Shown: piece after piece, positions 34,352 to 43,204 of the stretch
Layout of the letters: every line of letters starts with the position of its first letter
Numbering within the stretch: position 1 is the first letter of the stretch
Assembly (NCBI GenBank): GCA_034927285.1
Contig: JAYFQF010000001.1
Location: forward strand, 62,001 to 126,000
Source of the DNA: JAYFQF01 sp034927285
Lineage (GTDB): Bacteria; Bacillota; Peptococcia; DRI-13; UBA5745
Direction of reading: 5' to 3'
Length of the DNA stretch: 64,000 bases
Program-made: the position numbers and the translations under genes
Notes under the pieces: model-generated
The model's input: the letters and a program-made list of their open reading frames with translations, nothing else
The model's database searches: none
What the model was told of the DNA's origin: nothing

Positions 34352-35014
34352 CTACTTCAAAAACTTATAATAAGAGGAAGAGGTATAAATGGCCGCCAGA
34401 GGATTGTGGCCCAAAAGCCGGTCCTTTACCGCCAGCACCGTACAGAGGGCGTCGCTGTATTTCAGAAACAGGGAATCATGGCCCACGCAAAGGCCCATGA
34501 CTACGTTGAACTGGGTCTTTTCCTCATTCATGATCAAGGCCTGAGCGACAGGATTGCACATGGGTTCAAAAGTGCCGGGCCGGATTTTTTCGGAATCTGC
34601 CAGGCCCAGCCGCTCCTTGGGCCGGCGGCCCACCTTGCAGAGGACGGATACCACCTCCAGGCCGTGGCTTTCCAGGATCTCCGTCACCACCCGGGCTTCG
34701 TTGCGCAGGCCGGAACAAAAAGCCAGGCCGATCCGGTGGTACCCCTGCCGCCGGCAGAATTCGATAATCTCCTGAATGCGGGATTTCAGCGGCACCTTTT
34801 CGCCGGAGCCGCCGGGATCTTCGCCGTAGCAGGAGGCTTCCTGCCGGGCCGCGGCCGCGGAAAAGGAACGGATCCCTTCCTGGTCGTAAAGCGCGTCGGC
34901 TTTCTTCAGAATATCCTCATAAAGCAGGGTACTGCAAAACTCCGGGCCCTTTTCCATATGGGGATCGGAACAAAGACGTTTTTGCATGGGACATTTGCCG
35001 CATTGGCCATCCAT
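34352..35014 (-). CDS. DUF1847 family cysteine-rich protein
   Basis: 220 residues. The N-terminus has CGKCPMQKRLC, a likely metal- or cluster-binding site, followed by the DUF1847 body: LAFCSGLRNEARVVTEILE, SVLCKVGR, FEPMCNPVAQALIMN and NVVMGLCVGHDSLFLKYS, with cysteines at the ends of beta strands. The function is unknown; it is common in anaerobes. ATG 35014 has AAAGGAGG upstream. It lies 39 bases downstream of the malic enzyme gene on the same strand. Confidence 0.82.
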   Translation of the reverse strand: MDGQCGKCPMQKRLCSDPHMEKGPEFCSTLLYEDILKKADALYDQEGIRSFSAAAARQEASCYGEDPGGSGEKVPLKSRIQEIIEFCRRQGYHRIGLAFCSGLRNEARVVTEILESHGLEVVSVLCKVGRRPKERLGLADSEKIRPGTFEPMCNPVAQALIMNEEKTQFNVVMGLCVGHDSLFLKYSDALCTVLAVKDRLLGHNPLAAIYTSSSYYKFLK

Positions 35015-35053
35015 AGGCCGGACCTCCTTTATTCTTTGCTTTGATAATCTGTT

Positions 35054-36262
35054 TTAACGCACCGGGACCTGCGCCGACGGCGCCCGCCGAAGGTTATTTT
35101 CCAGGCCTTCCTTCCAGGCCCGGGCCACGGCCTCAGCCACCTGATCGGCTATGCCGGGGGCAAAGACGCTGGGGATGATGCAGTCGGGGGAAAGCTCGGC
35201 GGCAGACACGGCGCCGGCGATGGCGTAAGCCGCGGCGATCTTCATTTCCTGGGTTATGGCCTTTGCCCGGGCCGCCAGGGCTCCTTTAAATACGCCGGGA
35301 AAGACTAAGACGTTATTAATCTGATTGGGGAAATCGGAGCGGCCGGTACCGATGATTTTGGCGCCGCCGGCTTTGGCTTCTTCCGGCATGATTTCCGGCA
35401 CCGGATTGGCCATGGCAAAAACGGCGGAATCCGGTGCCATGGCGGCCACCATTTCCCTGGTCAGAACGCCGGGAGCCGAAACGCCGATAAAAACGTCGGC
35501 ACCTTTTAAGGCGTCCGCCAGGCCGCCGGTGATCAGCCGGGGGTTGGTGATCTCGGCCATGACCTGTTTTTCGGCGTTCAGCCTTTCCTTTTCGGTGCGG
35601 CAGACGGCGCCCTTGCTGTCACAGAGAATGATGTCCGCCACCCCCAGGGACATAAGCATCCGGGCGATGGCGATACCCGCGGAGCCGGCGCCGTTGATCA
35701 CCACTTTTATCGCCGACAGCTCTTTTTCTGCCAATTTCATGGCGTTGATGACGGCGGCGCTGGTCACGATGGCGGTGCCGTGCTGATCGTCATGGAAGAC
35801 GGGAATATCCAAAGCCGCCTGAAGCTTCCGCTCCACCTCGAAGCAGCGGGGGGCGGCGATATCCTCTAAATTAATCCCCCCCAGGGATGGAGCCAGGTTT
35901 TTGGCGATAAACACGATCTCGTCGGTATCCTGGGTATCCAGACAGAGGGGAATAGCGTCCACGCCGCCGAAGTTTTTGAAGAGGATGCATTTACCTTCCA
36001 TTACCGGCAGGGCGGCTTTGGGGCCGATATTGCCCAGGCCCAGGACGGCGGACCCGTCGGTGATTACCGCCACCATATTGCCCTTGGTGGTATATTCATA
36101 GACGGCGTCGGGGTTTTGGTGGATCTCCCGGCAGGGCTGAGCTACGCCGGGGGTGTAGGCCAGGCTCAGATCGTCTCTGGTTTTAACCTCCACCTTGCTT
36201 TTGATCTCCAGCTTTCCCTGATGTTCCCGGTGCAGTTTTAAGGCTTCCTGAAAATAATCCAT
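35054..36262 (-). CDS. Malic enzyme (NAD(P)-dependent, short bacterial form)
   Basis: 402 residues, the short form without a phosphotransacetylase domain. Motifs: SLAYTPGVAQPCREI, ITDGSAVLGLGNIGP, FGGVDAIPLCLDTQDTDEI, NLEDIAAPRCFEVE, FHDDQHGTAIV and the nucleotide loop INGAGSAGIAIARML. It decarboxylates malate oxidatively to pyruvate. ATG 36262 has AAGGAGG upstream. The 275-base gap upstream also carries the groESL control region on the other strand. Confidence 0.93.
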   Translation of the reverse strand: MDYFQEALKLHREHQGKLEIKSKVEVKTRDDLSLAYTPGVAQPCREIHQNPDAVYEYTTKGNMVAVITDGSAVLGLGNIGPKAALPVMEGKCILFKNFGGVDAIPLCLDTQDTDEIVFIAKNLAPSLGGINLEDIAAPRCFEVERKLQAALDIPVFHDDQHGTAIVTSAAVINAMKLAEKELSAIKVVINGAGSAGIAIARMLMSLGVADIILCDSKGAVCRTEKERLNAEKQVMAEITNPRLITGGLADALKGADVFIGVSAPGVLTREMVAAMAPDSAVFAMANPVPEIMPEEAKAGGAKIIGTGRSDFPNQINNVLVFPGVFKGALAARAKAITQEMKIAAAYAIAGAVSAAELSPDCIIPSVFAPGIADQVAEAVARAWKEGLENNLRRAPSAQVPVR

Positions 36263-36437
36263 AAATAGTGCCTCCTTGACGAATCAGTTTTAGTTCTGCT
36301 TTGCCTCTTTGGTCGTGTCCGATGGAATAAAAATACAGCCTTTGGGTAAACTTCCCAGGGAAAGGCCGGCTGCGGCGTCAATAGAATCGGCTTTTCCTAT
36401 TTTATCATAAAACCCCTGAAAATTTTATAAAAACCCC

Positions 36438-36466
36438 TTTACAAATTCAATGAAATTGGCTATTAT
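36438..36466 (+). promoter_or_regulatory. Sigma-A-type promoter of groESL
   Basis: -35 TTTACA at 36438-36443 and -10 TATTAT at 36461-36466, spaced by 17 bases. Predicted start near 36473, so the CIRCE element falls at the transcript start, its normal place. Confidence 0.75.
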
Positions 36467-36477
36467 TATTTCTGTAG

Positions 36478-36504
36478 TTAGCACTCGAACATGATGAGTG
36501 CTAA
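36478..36504 (+). promoter_or_regulatory. CIRCE operator (HrcA-binding)
   Basis: TTAGCACTC (36478-36486), nine bases, GAGTGCTAA (36496-36504): a perfect match to the CIRCE inverted repeat. The HrcA repressor binds it and represses groESL until heat shock. Confidence 0.97.
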
Positions 36505-36541
36505 CAAATGAGACGGATCATATTTTAAGGAGGATTGTCAT

Positions 36542-36826
36542 ATGAACATCAAACCCCTTGGTGAGAAAGTCATCATCAGACCCATCAGTGCCGAACAGAA
36601 GACGGTAGGCGGTATCGTACTGCCTGATACCGCCAAGGAAAAACCCCAGCAGGGCGAAATTCTGGCGGTTGGACCCGGCCGCGTCCTGGACAATGGCAGC
36701 AGACTTCCTTTGGAAGTCAAAGTTGGCGACAAAGTTCTGTTCTCCAAATATGCCGCCGTGGACATCAAGGTTGACGACGAGGACCTGATCCTGCTGAACG
36801 AGCGGGATATCCACGCCATCCTGTAA
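36542..36826 (+). CDS. groES: Co-chaperonin GroES
   Basis: 94 residues: MNIKPLGEKVIIRPISAEQ at the start, the mobile loop TVGGIVLPDTAKEKPQQGEI, and KVGDKVLFSKYA. It caps the GroEL cylinder. AAGGAGG sits upstream of ATG 36542. It is controlled by the CIRCE element. Confidence 0.97.
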   Translation: MNIKPLGEKVIIRPISAEQKTVGGIVLPDTAKEKPQQGEILAVGPGRVLDNGSRLPLEVKVGDKVLFSKYAAVDIKVDDEDLILLNERDIHAIL

Positions 36827-36868
36827 AAACAGCCGAAATCTACAGAAATAAGAAAGGATTGATTCATC

Positions 36869-38494
36869 ATGGCCAAACAGATACAGTTCGGGGTTGAAGC
36901 CCGCAAATCTCTGGAAAACGGCGTAAACGCTTTAGCCGACGCCGTAAAGATTACCTTAGGCCCCAAAGGCAGAAACGTTGTATTATCCGCTAAATTTGGT
37001 TCCCCCACCATCACCAACGACGGCGTTACCATCGCCCGGGATATCGATCTGGAAGATCCCTTTGAAAACCTGGGGGCTCAGCTGGTAAAAGAGGTAGCCA
37101 CCAAGACCAACGACGTAGCCGGCGACGGTACCACCACCGCTACTTTGCTGGCTCAGGCCATCGTTCGTGAAGGCCTGAAAAACGTTGTGGCCGGCGCCAA
37201 TCCCATCATCCTGAAAAAAGGCATCGAAAAGGCTGTGGATGTGGCTGTTGAGGAAATCAAGAAGGCTGCCAAGCCCGTAGAATCCAAAGAAGATATCGCT
37301 AAAGTGGCCAGCATTTCCGCCTCCGATGCCCAGATCGGCAACCTGATCGCCGAGGCGATGGAGAAAGTAGGAAACGACGGCGTAATCACTGTAGAAGAAT
37401 CCCAGACCATGAGCACCCAGCTGGAAATCGTCGAAGGCATGCTGTTCGACCGGGGTTATATCTCCGCTTATATGGCTACCGATACCGATAAGATGGAAGC
37501 CAATCTGACCGACGCTTTGGTTTTGGTCACCGATAAAAAGATTGGCAATATCCAGGAAGTCATCCCCGTACTGGAGCAGGTTGTAAAGGCCGGCAAACCC
37601 TTGCTGCTGATTGCCGACGACATTGAAGGCGAGGCTCTGGCCACCTTGGTCCTGAACAAGCTGCGCGGCACCTTCACCTGTGTGGCGGTGAAAGCTCCCG
37701 GCTTTGGCGATCGCAGAAAGGCTATGCTGGAAGACATCGCCATCCTGACCGGCGCCTCCGTCATCAGCGAGGAGCTGGGCGTTAAGCTGGAAAACGCCAC
37801 CATCGACATGCTGGGCCAAGCCGGAAAAATCAAAGTCACCAAAGAAAATACCACCATTGTGGAAGGCAAAGGCAACAAAGCCGATATCGAAGCCAGAGTC
37901 AAACAGATCAAGAGCCTCTACGAGGAAACAACTTCCGAATTTGAAAAAGAAAAATACCAGGAGCGGCTGGCTAAACTGGCCGGCGGCGTAGCCGTAATCC
38001 AGGTTGGCGCCACCACCGAGACGGAAATGAAAGAAAAGAAATACCGGATCGAGGACGCCCTGAACACTGCCCGGGCCGCTGTGGAAGAAGGCATCGTAGC
38101 CGGCGGCGGCACCGCCTTGCTGGCCGCTCAGGAAGCCCTGAAGAACCTGAAAGGCGAAGACGCCGACGAGAATACCGGTATCAGCATCATCCGCAAAGCC
38201 CTGGAAGAGCCGGTAAAACAGATCGCCTTCAATGCCGGCGCCGAAGGTTCCGTCGTGGTGGAGAAAGTAAAGAATTCCAAGGCCGGCATAGGTTACAACG
38301 CTCTGTATGACCGTTATGAGGACATGATCAAGGCCGGTATCGTCGATCCTGCCAAGGTCACCCGCTCCGCTTTGCAGAACGCCGCTTCCATCGCTTCCAT
38401 GCTGCTCACCACCGAGTGCCTGGTAGTGGACAAACCCGAAGAGAACCCCGCTCCCATGGGCGGCGGTATGCCCGGCGGCATGGGCATGATGTAA
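36869..38494 (+). CDS. groEL: Chaperonin GroEL
   Basis: 541 residues, usual length. ATP-binding VKITLGPKGRNVVL and ATVAGDGTTTATLLAQ-type VAGDGTTTATLLAQAI near residue 84, plus VEEGIVAGGGTALL near residue 404. The C-terminal tail is rich in Gly and Met (PMGGGMPGGMGMM), as in most bacterial GroEL. It forms the folding chamber with GroES. Confidence 0.98.
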   Translation: MAKQIQFGVEARKSLENGVNALADAVKITLGPKGRNVVLSAKFGSPTITNDGVTIARDIDLEDPFENLGAQLVKEVATKTNDVAGDGTTTATLLAQAIVREGLKNVVAGANPIILKKGIEKAVDVAVEEIKKAAKPVESKEDIAKVASISASDAQIGNLIAEAMEKVGNDGVITVEESQTMSTQLEIVEGMLFDRGYISAYMATDTDKMEANLTDALVLVTDKKIGNIQEVIPVLEQVVKAGKPLLLIADDIEGEALATLVLNKLRGTFTCVAVKAPGFGDRRKAMLEDIAILTGASVISEELGVKLENATIDMLGQAGKIKVTKENTTIVEGKGNKADIEARVKQIKSLYEETTSEFEKEKYQERLAKLAGGVAVIQVGATTETEMKEKKYRIEDALNTARAAVEEGIVAGGGTALLAAQEALKNLKGEDADENTGISIIRKALEEPVKQIAFNAGAEGSVVVEKVKNSKAGIGYNALYDRYEDMIKAGIVDPAKVTRSALQNAASIASMLLTTECLVVDKPEENPAPMGGGMPGGMGMM

Positions 38495-38572
38495 GATCAG
38501 GCCCCGGGCGGTGAATTAAAGGAAGAGAAGATTTCTTCCGATAGACATTGCCCAATGTACCGAAAATAGTTA

Positions 38573-38626
38573 AAAAGCAGAGGCCTCCCGGGAGTTGAGC
38601 AAAACTTTTGGGAGGCCTCTGCTTTT
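38573..38626 (+). terminator. Terminator of the groESL operon
   Basis: AAAAGCAGAGGCCTCCC (38573-38589) and GGGAGGCCTCTGCTTTT (38610-38626) form a perfect 17-base stem with flanking A and T runs, so it can work in both directions. Confidence 0.9.
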
Positions 38627-38700
38627 AGCTTTCGTTAGGTTACGGGAAATGACCTTGGTAAGCCGCGTTTTGATTATCCTTGATCGTAAGACCGTCAAAG

Positions 38701-38723
38701 AGCTCCCGCCAGGGAGCTTTTTT
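38701..38723 (+). terminator. Second short rho-independent terminator
   Basis: AGCTCCC (38701-38707), loop GCCA, GGGAGCT (38712-38718), then a T-run. It lies 75 bases after the groESL terminator. The rest of 38495-38896 shows no convincing gene. Either this is a back-up terminator or the interval 38627-38723 encodes a short untranslated RNA; no promoter was recognised. Confidence 0.75.
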
Positions 38724-38896
38724 AGTGCAGTTTTGGCGGCTTTTGGTAAGATATTTTGGTGTTGGCCGGAAGCTATTGACCCGGCTGCGGGCCGGTGCTA
38801 CGATGGGGACGACCATTAGACCAGGTCTAATAAAATGCCGGTTTATCAAACAAAGAGTAAACGGGCTTGGAAGATCTAAAGCTTAATCCGGCACTC

Positions 38897-39280
38897 TCAA
38901 TCCAGGACTTTTTTTATGTCGGCCAATAAAACGTTGATTTCCTGCCGGTAGGAAAGAAGGGTACCGTGCCAGGTCCGCAGGCACTGCCGGCCCTCGGCGG
39001 TGATAGAGTATATCCGGCCGGGCTTTTCCCCTGAGCCTTCCTCCCGGCAGGAAGAGATTTTTCCCGCCTCTTCCATCTTTTTCAGGGTACGGTAAAAGCC
39101 CGCGGGGTCGCAGGCCACGCCGCGGCCGTTGATGTATTTCAGGATACCGAAGCCGTTGCTTTGGCTCTGATAAAGATAAAGCAGGATTGCGGGCTGTACG
39201 AATTTATCGAGAAACGAGCCCTTACAGGCGCATTTGCCTTCCGGCAGAGCGGCTTTTATGCCGGTTTTCACCGTGTTCAT
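38897..39280 (-). CDS. PadR-like transcriptional regulator
   Basis: 127 residues from ATG 39280, which has AAGGAGG 8 bases upstream; the frame is open further but without ribosome site. The winged helix starts after a cysteine-bearing N-terminal arm (GKCACKGSFLDKFVQPAIL) and contains GFGILKYINGRGVACDPAGF and YRTLKKMEEAGKI, then the wing GRIYSITAEGRQCL. PadR proteins are ligand-responsive repressors. The gene is divergent from the ABC importer at 39430 and probably controls it. Confidence 0.82.
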   Translation of the reverse strand: MNTVKTGIKAALPEGKCACKGSFLDKFVQPAILLYLYQSQSNGFGILKYINGRGVACDPAGFYRTLKKMEEAGKISSCREEGSGEKPGRIYSITAEGRQCLRTWHGTLLSYRQEINVLLADIKKVLD

Positions 39281-39429
39281 CACGGACACCTCCTTGAAGG
39301 AAAGATCTGTCTTTATCCTATTACAGAAGGCCGGCTCTGGCAAGGAGCAGGATAACCTGTTCTGAATTTTGCCTCCTTGCCCCGGGCCGGCGGACAAAGG
39401 AAGAGAAAAAGGAAAGGTTGGTGGAGTAA

Positions 39430-40599
39430 ATGAAAAAAAGCAATAAATTATGGGGATTAGCGGCGGTATTTCTGATCCTTTTGGCCTTGGCGGGCTGCTC
39501 CAATGGTAACGGCGCCGGGGGTGAGGGGGCTGCCGTCCCCGGCGGCGGTTCCGCGGAGGTGCAGGGAGGAGCGGCAAACCAAGGCCCGGAACAAAACCAG
39601 GCTCCGGCCGCCGCAGCCTTAGGGGATCCCGCCGTATCTTATTCCCTGAAGGTTGGACAAATCGGCACCGGCATCAAAGCTTCCCTGGTGGTACTTGCCC
39701 ATGAATCGGGATATTATGAAAAGGAAGGGGTAGAGGTATCCCTGGAAAATATCTCGAACTTAAATGACGGTCTGACGGCCATTACCCTGGGTAAGCTGGA
39801 TGTTTTGCCCTTTGGGGTGATCCCCAGCTGCACCTTTATTTCGCAGGGAGCGGAATTGGTGATTTTCGGCGGTACCATCGCCGAGGGCAGTCAATGTGTA
39901 GCTCTGCTGGAAAGGGCGGCGGAATTTAAAGAACTGGAGGGTTTCCGGGGCAAAACCGTAGCCTGCGTCCGGGCGGAAACCGGCCATATGATCATGAAAG
40001 GCAAGCTGCGGGAAGCGGGCATCGATACGGATAATGAAGTGGATTTTGTGGAGTTGGACGGCTTTCAGTCGGTGGTGGAAGCGGTAAGCAAGGGCACCGC
40101 CGACGTAGGTTTTACCAACAGCGGCTTTGGGCAGAACGCGGTAAAGCAGGGGCTGGCAATCGTATTTAATGTAGGGGAGTATGCCCCCGACGCCGTCTGC
40201 TGCCGCCAGACTACCGGCAAAGCGGTGATCGAAGAAAAACGGGAAGCCCTGGTCCGCTTTGAGGTGGCCAATTTCGAGGCGTATAGGCTGTATCTGGAGG
40301 ATAAAGAAAAGGTAATCGATACGTTAATGACCTATTCCGGTCAGCCCAGGGATTACGTAGAGGCCTGCATGTATGACGGAGTGATGAAGATTTCCCTGGA
40401 CCCGGCCAAAAACCGGGTGGCGGAATTTTATCAGGTGATGAAAGACAACGGGGATATCGCCGCCGATACCCCAGAACAAATCGAGGAGGCTGTGGACGTC
40501 ACGATCTATCAGGACGCCTTGAAGATCATGGCGGAACGCTACCCCGACTGGAAAGCCTTGCCGGAGCTGGAGGCTGCTTTTCAGGCCAATAATTTCTGA
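39430..40599 (+). CDS. ABC transporter substrate-binding lipoprotein (NMT1/TauA/SsuA type)
   Basis: 389 residues. Lipoprotein signal LILLALAGC with the lipid cysteine at residue 22, then a Gly/Ala/Gln-rich linker of about 50 residues and the NMT1-like domain: GTGIKASLVVLAHESGYYEKEGVEV, ITLGKLDVLPFG, and GFRGKTVACVRAETGHMI-type segment near residue 175. It would capture a small sulfonate, nitrile, pyrimidine or similar ligand. ATPase and permease genes follow. Confidence 0.88.
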   Translation: MKKSNKLWGLAAVFLILLALAGCSNGNGAGGEGAAVPGGGSAEVQGGAANQGPEQNQAPAAAALGDPAVSYSLKVGQIGTGIKASLVVLAHESGYYEKEGVEVSLENISNLNDGLTAITLGKLDVLPFGVIPSCTFISQGAELVIFGGTIAEGSQCVALLERAAEFKELEGFRGKTVACVRAETGHMIMKGKLREAGIDTDNEVDFVELDGFQSVVEAVSKGTADVGFTNSGFGQNAVKQGLAIVFNVGEYAPDAVCCRQTTGKAVIEEKREALVRFEVANFEAYRLYLEDKEKVIDTLMTYSGQPRDYVEACMYDGVMKISLDPAKNRVAEFYQVMKDNGDIAADTPEQIEEAVDVTIYQDALKIMAERYPDWKALPELEAAFQANNF

Positions 40600-40620
40600 A
40601 AGGGAAGGCAGGAGAACTGG

Positions 40621-41631
40621 ATGAGCGACATCCGGATTGAACATATGGAGTTTCGGTATCCCGGCGCTGCCGCTCCCGTATTGCAACAGATTGACCTGCA
40701 GGTTCGGGAAGGAGAGCTGCTGGCGGTGATCGGCCCCAGCGGCGGCGGGAAAAGCACCTTGCTCAGCCTTTTGGCGGGGCTGAACCGCTGCACCGCCGGA
40801 CAGATTACCATTGGCAAGAAGAAACCCTGGGAAAGCGGTATCCGGCGGGCCATGGTATTTCAGCGGCCGGCTCTTTTCCCCTGGATGACCGCCCAGAGAA
40901 ACATCACCTTTGCCATCCGGCAGACCCGGCCCCAAACACCGAAAAAGGAAGCGGAAAGACAGGCCCGGATATTTTTAGAGCTGGTAGGCCTGGGACAGGA
41001 AGGCAGGAGTTATCCCAATCATATGTCCGGAGGCATGCAGCAGAGGGTGGCCCTGGCCTGCGCCCTGGCTACGGATGCGGAGCTTTTGCTTTTTGACGAG
41101 CCCTTCGCTTCCCTGGATCATAAAAACCGCCTGGAGCTGCAGCAGCTTTTGGCCGGGCTGCTGAGAGGATCCGGATCTGGTCCTGCCGTCAGCCCGGCGG
41201 CGGATCCGCTTGGCCAACCGGCCGGCTTGCCCGGCGCCGGCGGACAGGGCTCCGGCGGTTTGCCGGAAACTGCCCTTGGGGGTATTGCTGACCCGGGGCC
41301 CTGCCGCCCGAAAACCGCCGTATTTGTCACCCATGACCTGGATGAGGCGCTTTTCTTAGCTGACCGGATCGCTTTTTTGGCTGAGGGGAAGATCCTTTGC
41401 TGCCTCCAGGTGAAAGAGCCTCGCCCCAGGGACCGGGTAGAGTTTTTGACCTCGCCGGACTGCTGCTACCTGCGCCGCCAATTGATTCGCCTGTTTTATG
41501 GGCCGGCCGGTACGGAAAAAGAGCCGGGCCTCCTTCAGGGGGCGGAGAGCTTTGATCCCTCTTTCCAGAATCAGGGGCCGGCAGGAGGAACCGGCCCCAA
41601 AGGCGGTGGATGCCTTGGATTCTTCTGCTAA
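40621..41631 (+). CDS. ABC transporter ATP-binding protein with internal insert
   Basis: 336 residues, longer than the usual 250. Walker A GPSGGGKSTLLSLLAGL near 40, signature MSGGMQQRVALACAL near 135, Walker B LLLFDEPFASLDHKNR near 157, and the H-loop VFVTHDLDEALFLADR near 238. Between D-loop and H-loop lies a Gly/Pro/Ala-rich insert of about 50 residues (from RGSGSGPAVSPAADP to PCRPK), placed where it would disturb neither catalytic motif. TauB/SsuB-type; partner of 39430 and 41606. Confidence 0.9.
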   Translation: MSDIRIEHMEFRYPGAAAPVLQQIDLQVREGELLAVIGPSGGGKSTLLSLLAGLNRCTAGQITIGKKKPWESGIRRAMVFQRPALFPWMTAQRNITFAIRQTRPQTPKKEAERQARIFLELVGLGQEGRSYPNHMSGGMQQRVALACALATDAELLLFDEPFASLDHKNRLELQQLLAGLLRGSGSGPAVSPAADPLGQPAGLPGAGGQGSGGLPETALGGIADPGPCRPKTAVFVTHDLDEALFLADRIAFLAEGKILCCLQVKEPRPRDRVEFLTSPDCCYLRRQLIRLFYGPAGTEKEPGLLQGAESFDPSFQNQGPAGGTGPKGGGCLGFFC

Positions 41632-42523
41632 AAGCCGGGGGCCGCTGCTGCCTCATCTGCTTTTCGCGGTGTTAATCGGGGTGATTTTTTTGCCCGGCCG
41701 CCGGGCCGCCGACCCTCCCTGGCTGTTCCTTTTAGCCCTGGCTTTGATCCAGGCCTTTTACCTTGTCTGCCGCCGAAGGGGAAACAGCCGGGCCGCCGGG
41801 GATATCACTGTTCTTTTATACGGCTTTTTTCTCCTTTGGGAAGTGATGTCTGCCAAATTGGGATTGACCCACCGGATATTGGTGCCCCTGCCGGAAAATG
41901 TGTTTTTTGCTTTCTACCGGCATGGGGCGTTGATGCTGAAAGGGATCGGCTCTTCCCTGAGCCTTTTGGCCGCGGGCTTTGGCGTCGGCCTGCCGTTAAG
42001 CCTTTTCTTGGGCGTGACAGCGGGGTTGATTCCCCGGCTGCAGCAGCTGATCTTTCCTATAGCCAAGGTTCTGGCGCCGATTCCGCCGATCATCTACGCT
42101 CCTTACCTGATCGCTTTGGCCCCCGGTTTCCGCTGGGCCGCCGCCATGGTGCTGGTAATCGGCATCTTTCTCCCCAACCTGATGACCACGATAAACCGGG
42201 TGTCCGCCATGGACAAGACTATCCTGAATGCGGCCCGGGCGTTAAACGTCAGGGGAGGGGCCATGATGTTTCATGTGGTGCTGCCTTATCTCTTGCCCGG
42301 AGTCATCGGCGGTTTGCGGGTGACGCTTTCCACTTCCTTCATGCTTTTAATGCTGGCGGAAATGATGGGGGCCACCAGCGGTCTGGGCTATTTTGTCCGG
42401 AACTTTGCGGATTTTGCCAATTATACCAACGTAGCGGCGGGCATCATCCTGATCGGGATAGTAATCACCGCTTTAAATCAACTGGTCACCCTGGCGGAAG
42501 GGAAACTGATCCGCTGGCTGTAG
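41606..42523 (+). CDS. ABC transporter permease (TauC/SsuC type)
   Basis: 305 residues if the GTG at 41606 is used. That start overlaps the ATPase gene by 26 bases, with AGGAGG somewhat far upstream (17 bases). An in-frame ATG at 41498 would overlap by 134 bases and has no ribosome site, so the start is uncertain. There are about seven hydrophobic helices. The EAA-type loop is ALNVRGGAMMFHVVLPYLLPG near residue 210, and the end reads GIILIGIVITALNQLV. It completes the importer begun at 39430. Confidence 0.85.
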   Translation: MDALDSSAKSRGPLLPHLLFAVLIGVIFLPGRRAADPPWLFLLALALIQAFYLVCRRRGNSRAAGDITVLLYGFFLLWEVMSAKLGLTHRILVPLPENVFFAFYRHGALMLKGIGSSLSLLAAGFGVGLPLSLFLGVTAGLIPRLQQLIFPIAKVLAPIPPIIYAPYLIALAPGFRWAAAMVLVIGIFLPNLMTTINRVSAMDKTILNAARALNVRGGAMMFHVVLPYLLPGVIGGLRVTLSTSFMLLMLAEMMGATSGLGYFVRNFADFANYTNVAAGIILIGIVITALNQLVTLAEGKLIRWL

Positions 42524-42530
42524 CCGGGAT

Positions 42531-42614
42531 AGCCGGGATAATATCCCGGCTTCAGATTGCAGATGAAAGGGCTGTCGCAAATTGGTTGAGGAAAAGCTTG
42601 CGACAGCCCTTTTT
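42531..42614 (+). terminator. Two hairpins ending the ABC importer operon
   Basis: AGCCGGGATA/TATCCCGGCT (42531-42551) is a perfect near-loopless palindrome. The terminator proper is AAAGGGCTGTCGCAA (42566-42580) with TTGCGACAGCCCTTT (42598-42612), a 15-base stem followed by TT. The stretch from here to 43204 is non-coding and filled by the repeats below. Confidence 0.88.
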
Positions 42615-42735
42615 ATGGATTTGTAATTTTACCGCTGCGGGCATCCGATTGTGAATCGTCCGGCATCCCGCCTGCATAGAAGGCGGGAGCGGGGAGGAAT
42701 AACGCGCTGATCCTCTGCAATTATTCAGCATGAGA

Positions 42736-42795
42736 ATTGCCAGTATTATTGCCAGTATTATTGCTAGTATTATTGCCATTATTATTGCTAGTATT
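42736..42795. repeat. Five tandem 12-base repeats (ATTGCCAGTATT)
   Basis: Units at 42736, 42748, 42760, 42772 and 42784. Two are identical ATTGCCAGTATT; the others differ at one or two positions (ATTGCTAGTATT twice, ATTGCCATTATT). The array ends 33 bases before palindromic element copy B. On the minus strand it opens a frame of repeating Ala-Ile-Ile-Leu, which I regard as fortuitous. Confidence 0.9.
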
Positions 42796-42827
42796 GCCGA
42801 ATCCGGCTCCTCATGGCTGATGACCTT

Positions 42828-43048
42828 TGTTTACCGGAAAATCCCTTTGTTTTTAAAGTGAATCCCGGTAAATTTCTCCTGCAGCGCTGATTTTGCCTTG
42901 ACGGCAAGGGCCGGCCGTGATGCTGGGGCGAAACAACGAGCCTTTTTCCTTCGATGGTGGAAAAAGTGAGAAGGTATCCTCCTTCTGGAGACTGCCGGAA
43001 ACTTTTACCGGGATTTTCAGAAAAAACATGATGAAATCCCGGTAAACA
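42828..43048. repeat. 221-bp palindrome-ended repeat element, copy B
   Basis: It starts TGTTTACCGG (42828) and ends CCGGTAAACA (43048) like copy A. The left arm (42828-42872) shares TTGTTTTTAAAG and AATCCCGGTAAATTTCTCC with copy A. The right arm (43004-43048) is its inverse with GGGATTT/AAATCCC. The interior carries further small stems (TTTTTCC/GGAAAAA; AGAAGG/CCTTCT) and no gene. It is the second member of a dispersed non-coding element family. Confidence 0.75.
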
Positions 43049-43135
43049 TCGCCGGAGGCCGCCGTCCTTAGCTCCCCTTTGGCTGCTTTACGGCCAAAAG
43101 CACTACAAGTCCCGGCTTTGGGAGTAGATAACCAA

Positions 43136-43165
43136 GAGAACGCGAATCGGTGAATTCGCGTTCTC
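43136..43165 (-). terminator. Hairpin downstream of the minus-strand methyltransferase gene
   Basis: GAGAACGCGAAT (43136-43147) and ATTCGCGTTCTC (43154-43165) form a perfect 12-base stem about 40 bases past the stop of the gene at 43205. On the minus strand it is followed by TTGGTTATCT, a weak T-rich tail. Confidence 0.55.
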
Positions 43166-43204
43166 GTCTTAATGGTATTAATATACTCAAATTAGTGTGG
43201 GTTC

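Noticed and set aside
38595..38886. Small plus-strand frames after the groESL terminator
   Set aside because: They cross terminator hairpins and have neither ribosome site nor recognisable sequence.
42552..42779. Minus-strand frame starting with repeated Ala-Ile-Ile-Leu, looking like a membrane peptide
   Set aside because: The hydrophobic run is a translation of the 12-base tandem repeat and the rest covers the terminator; no ribosome site.
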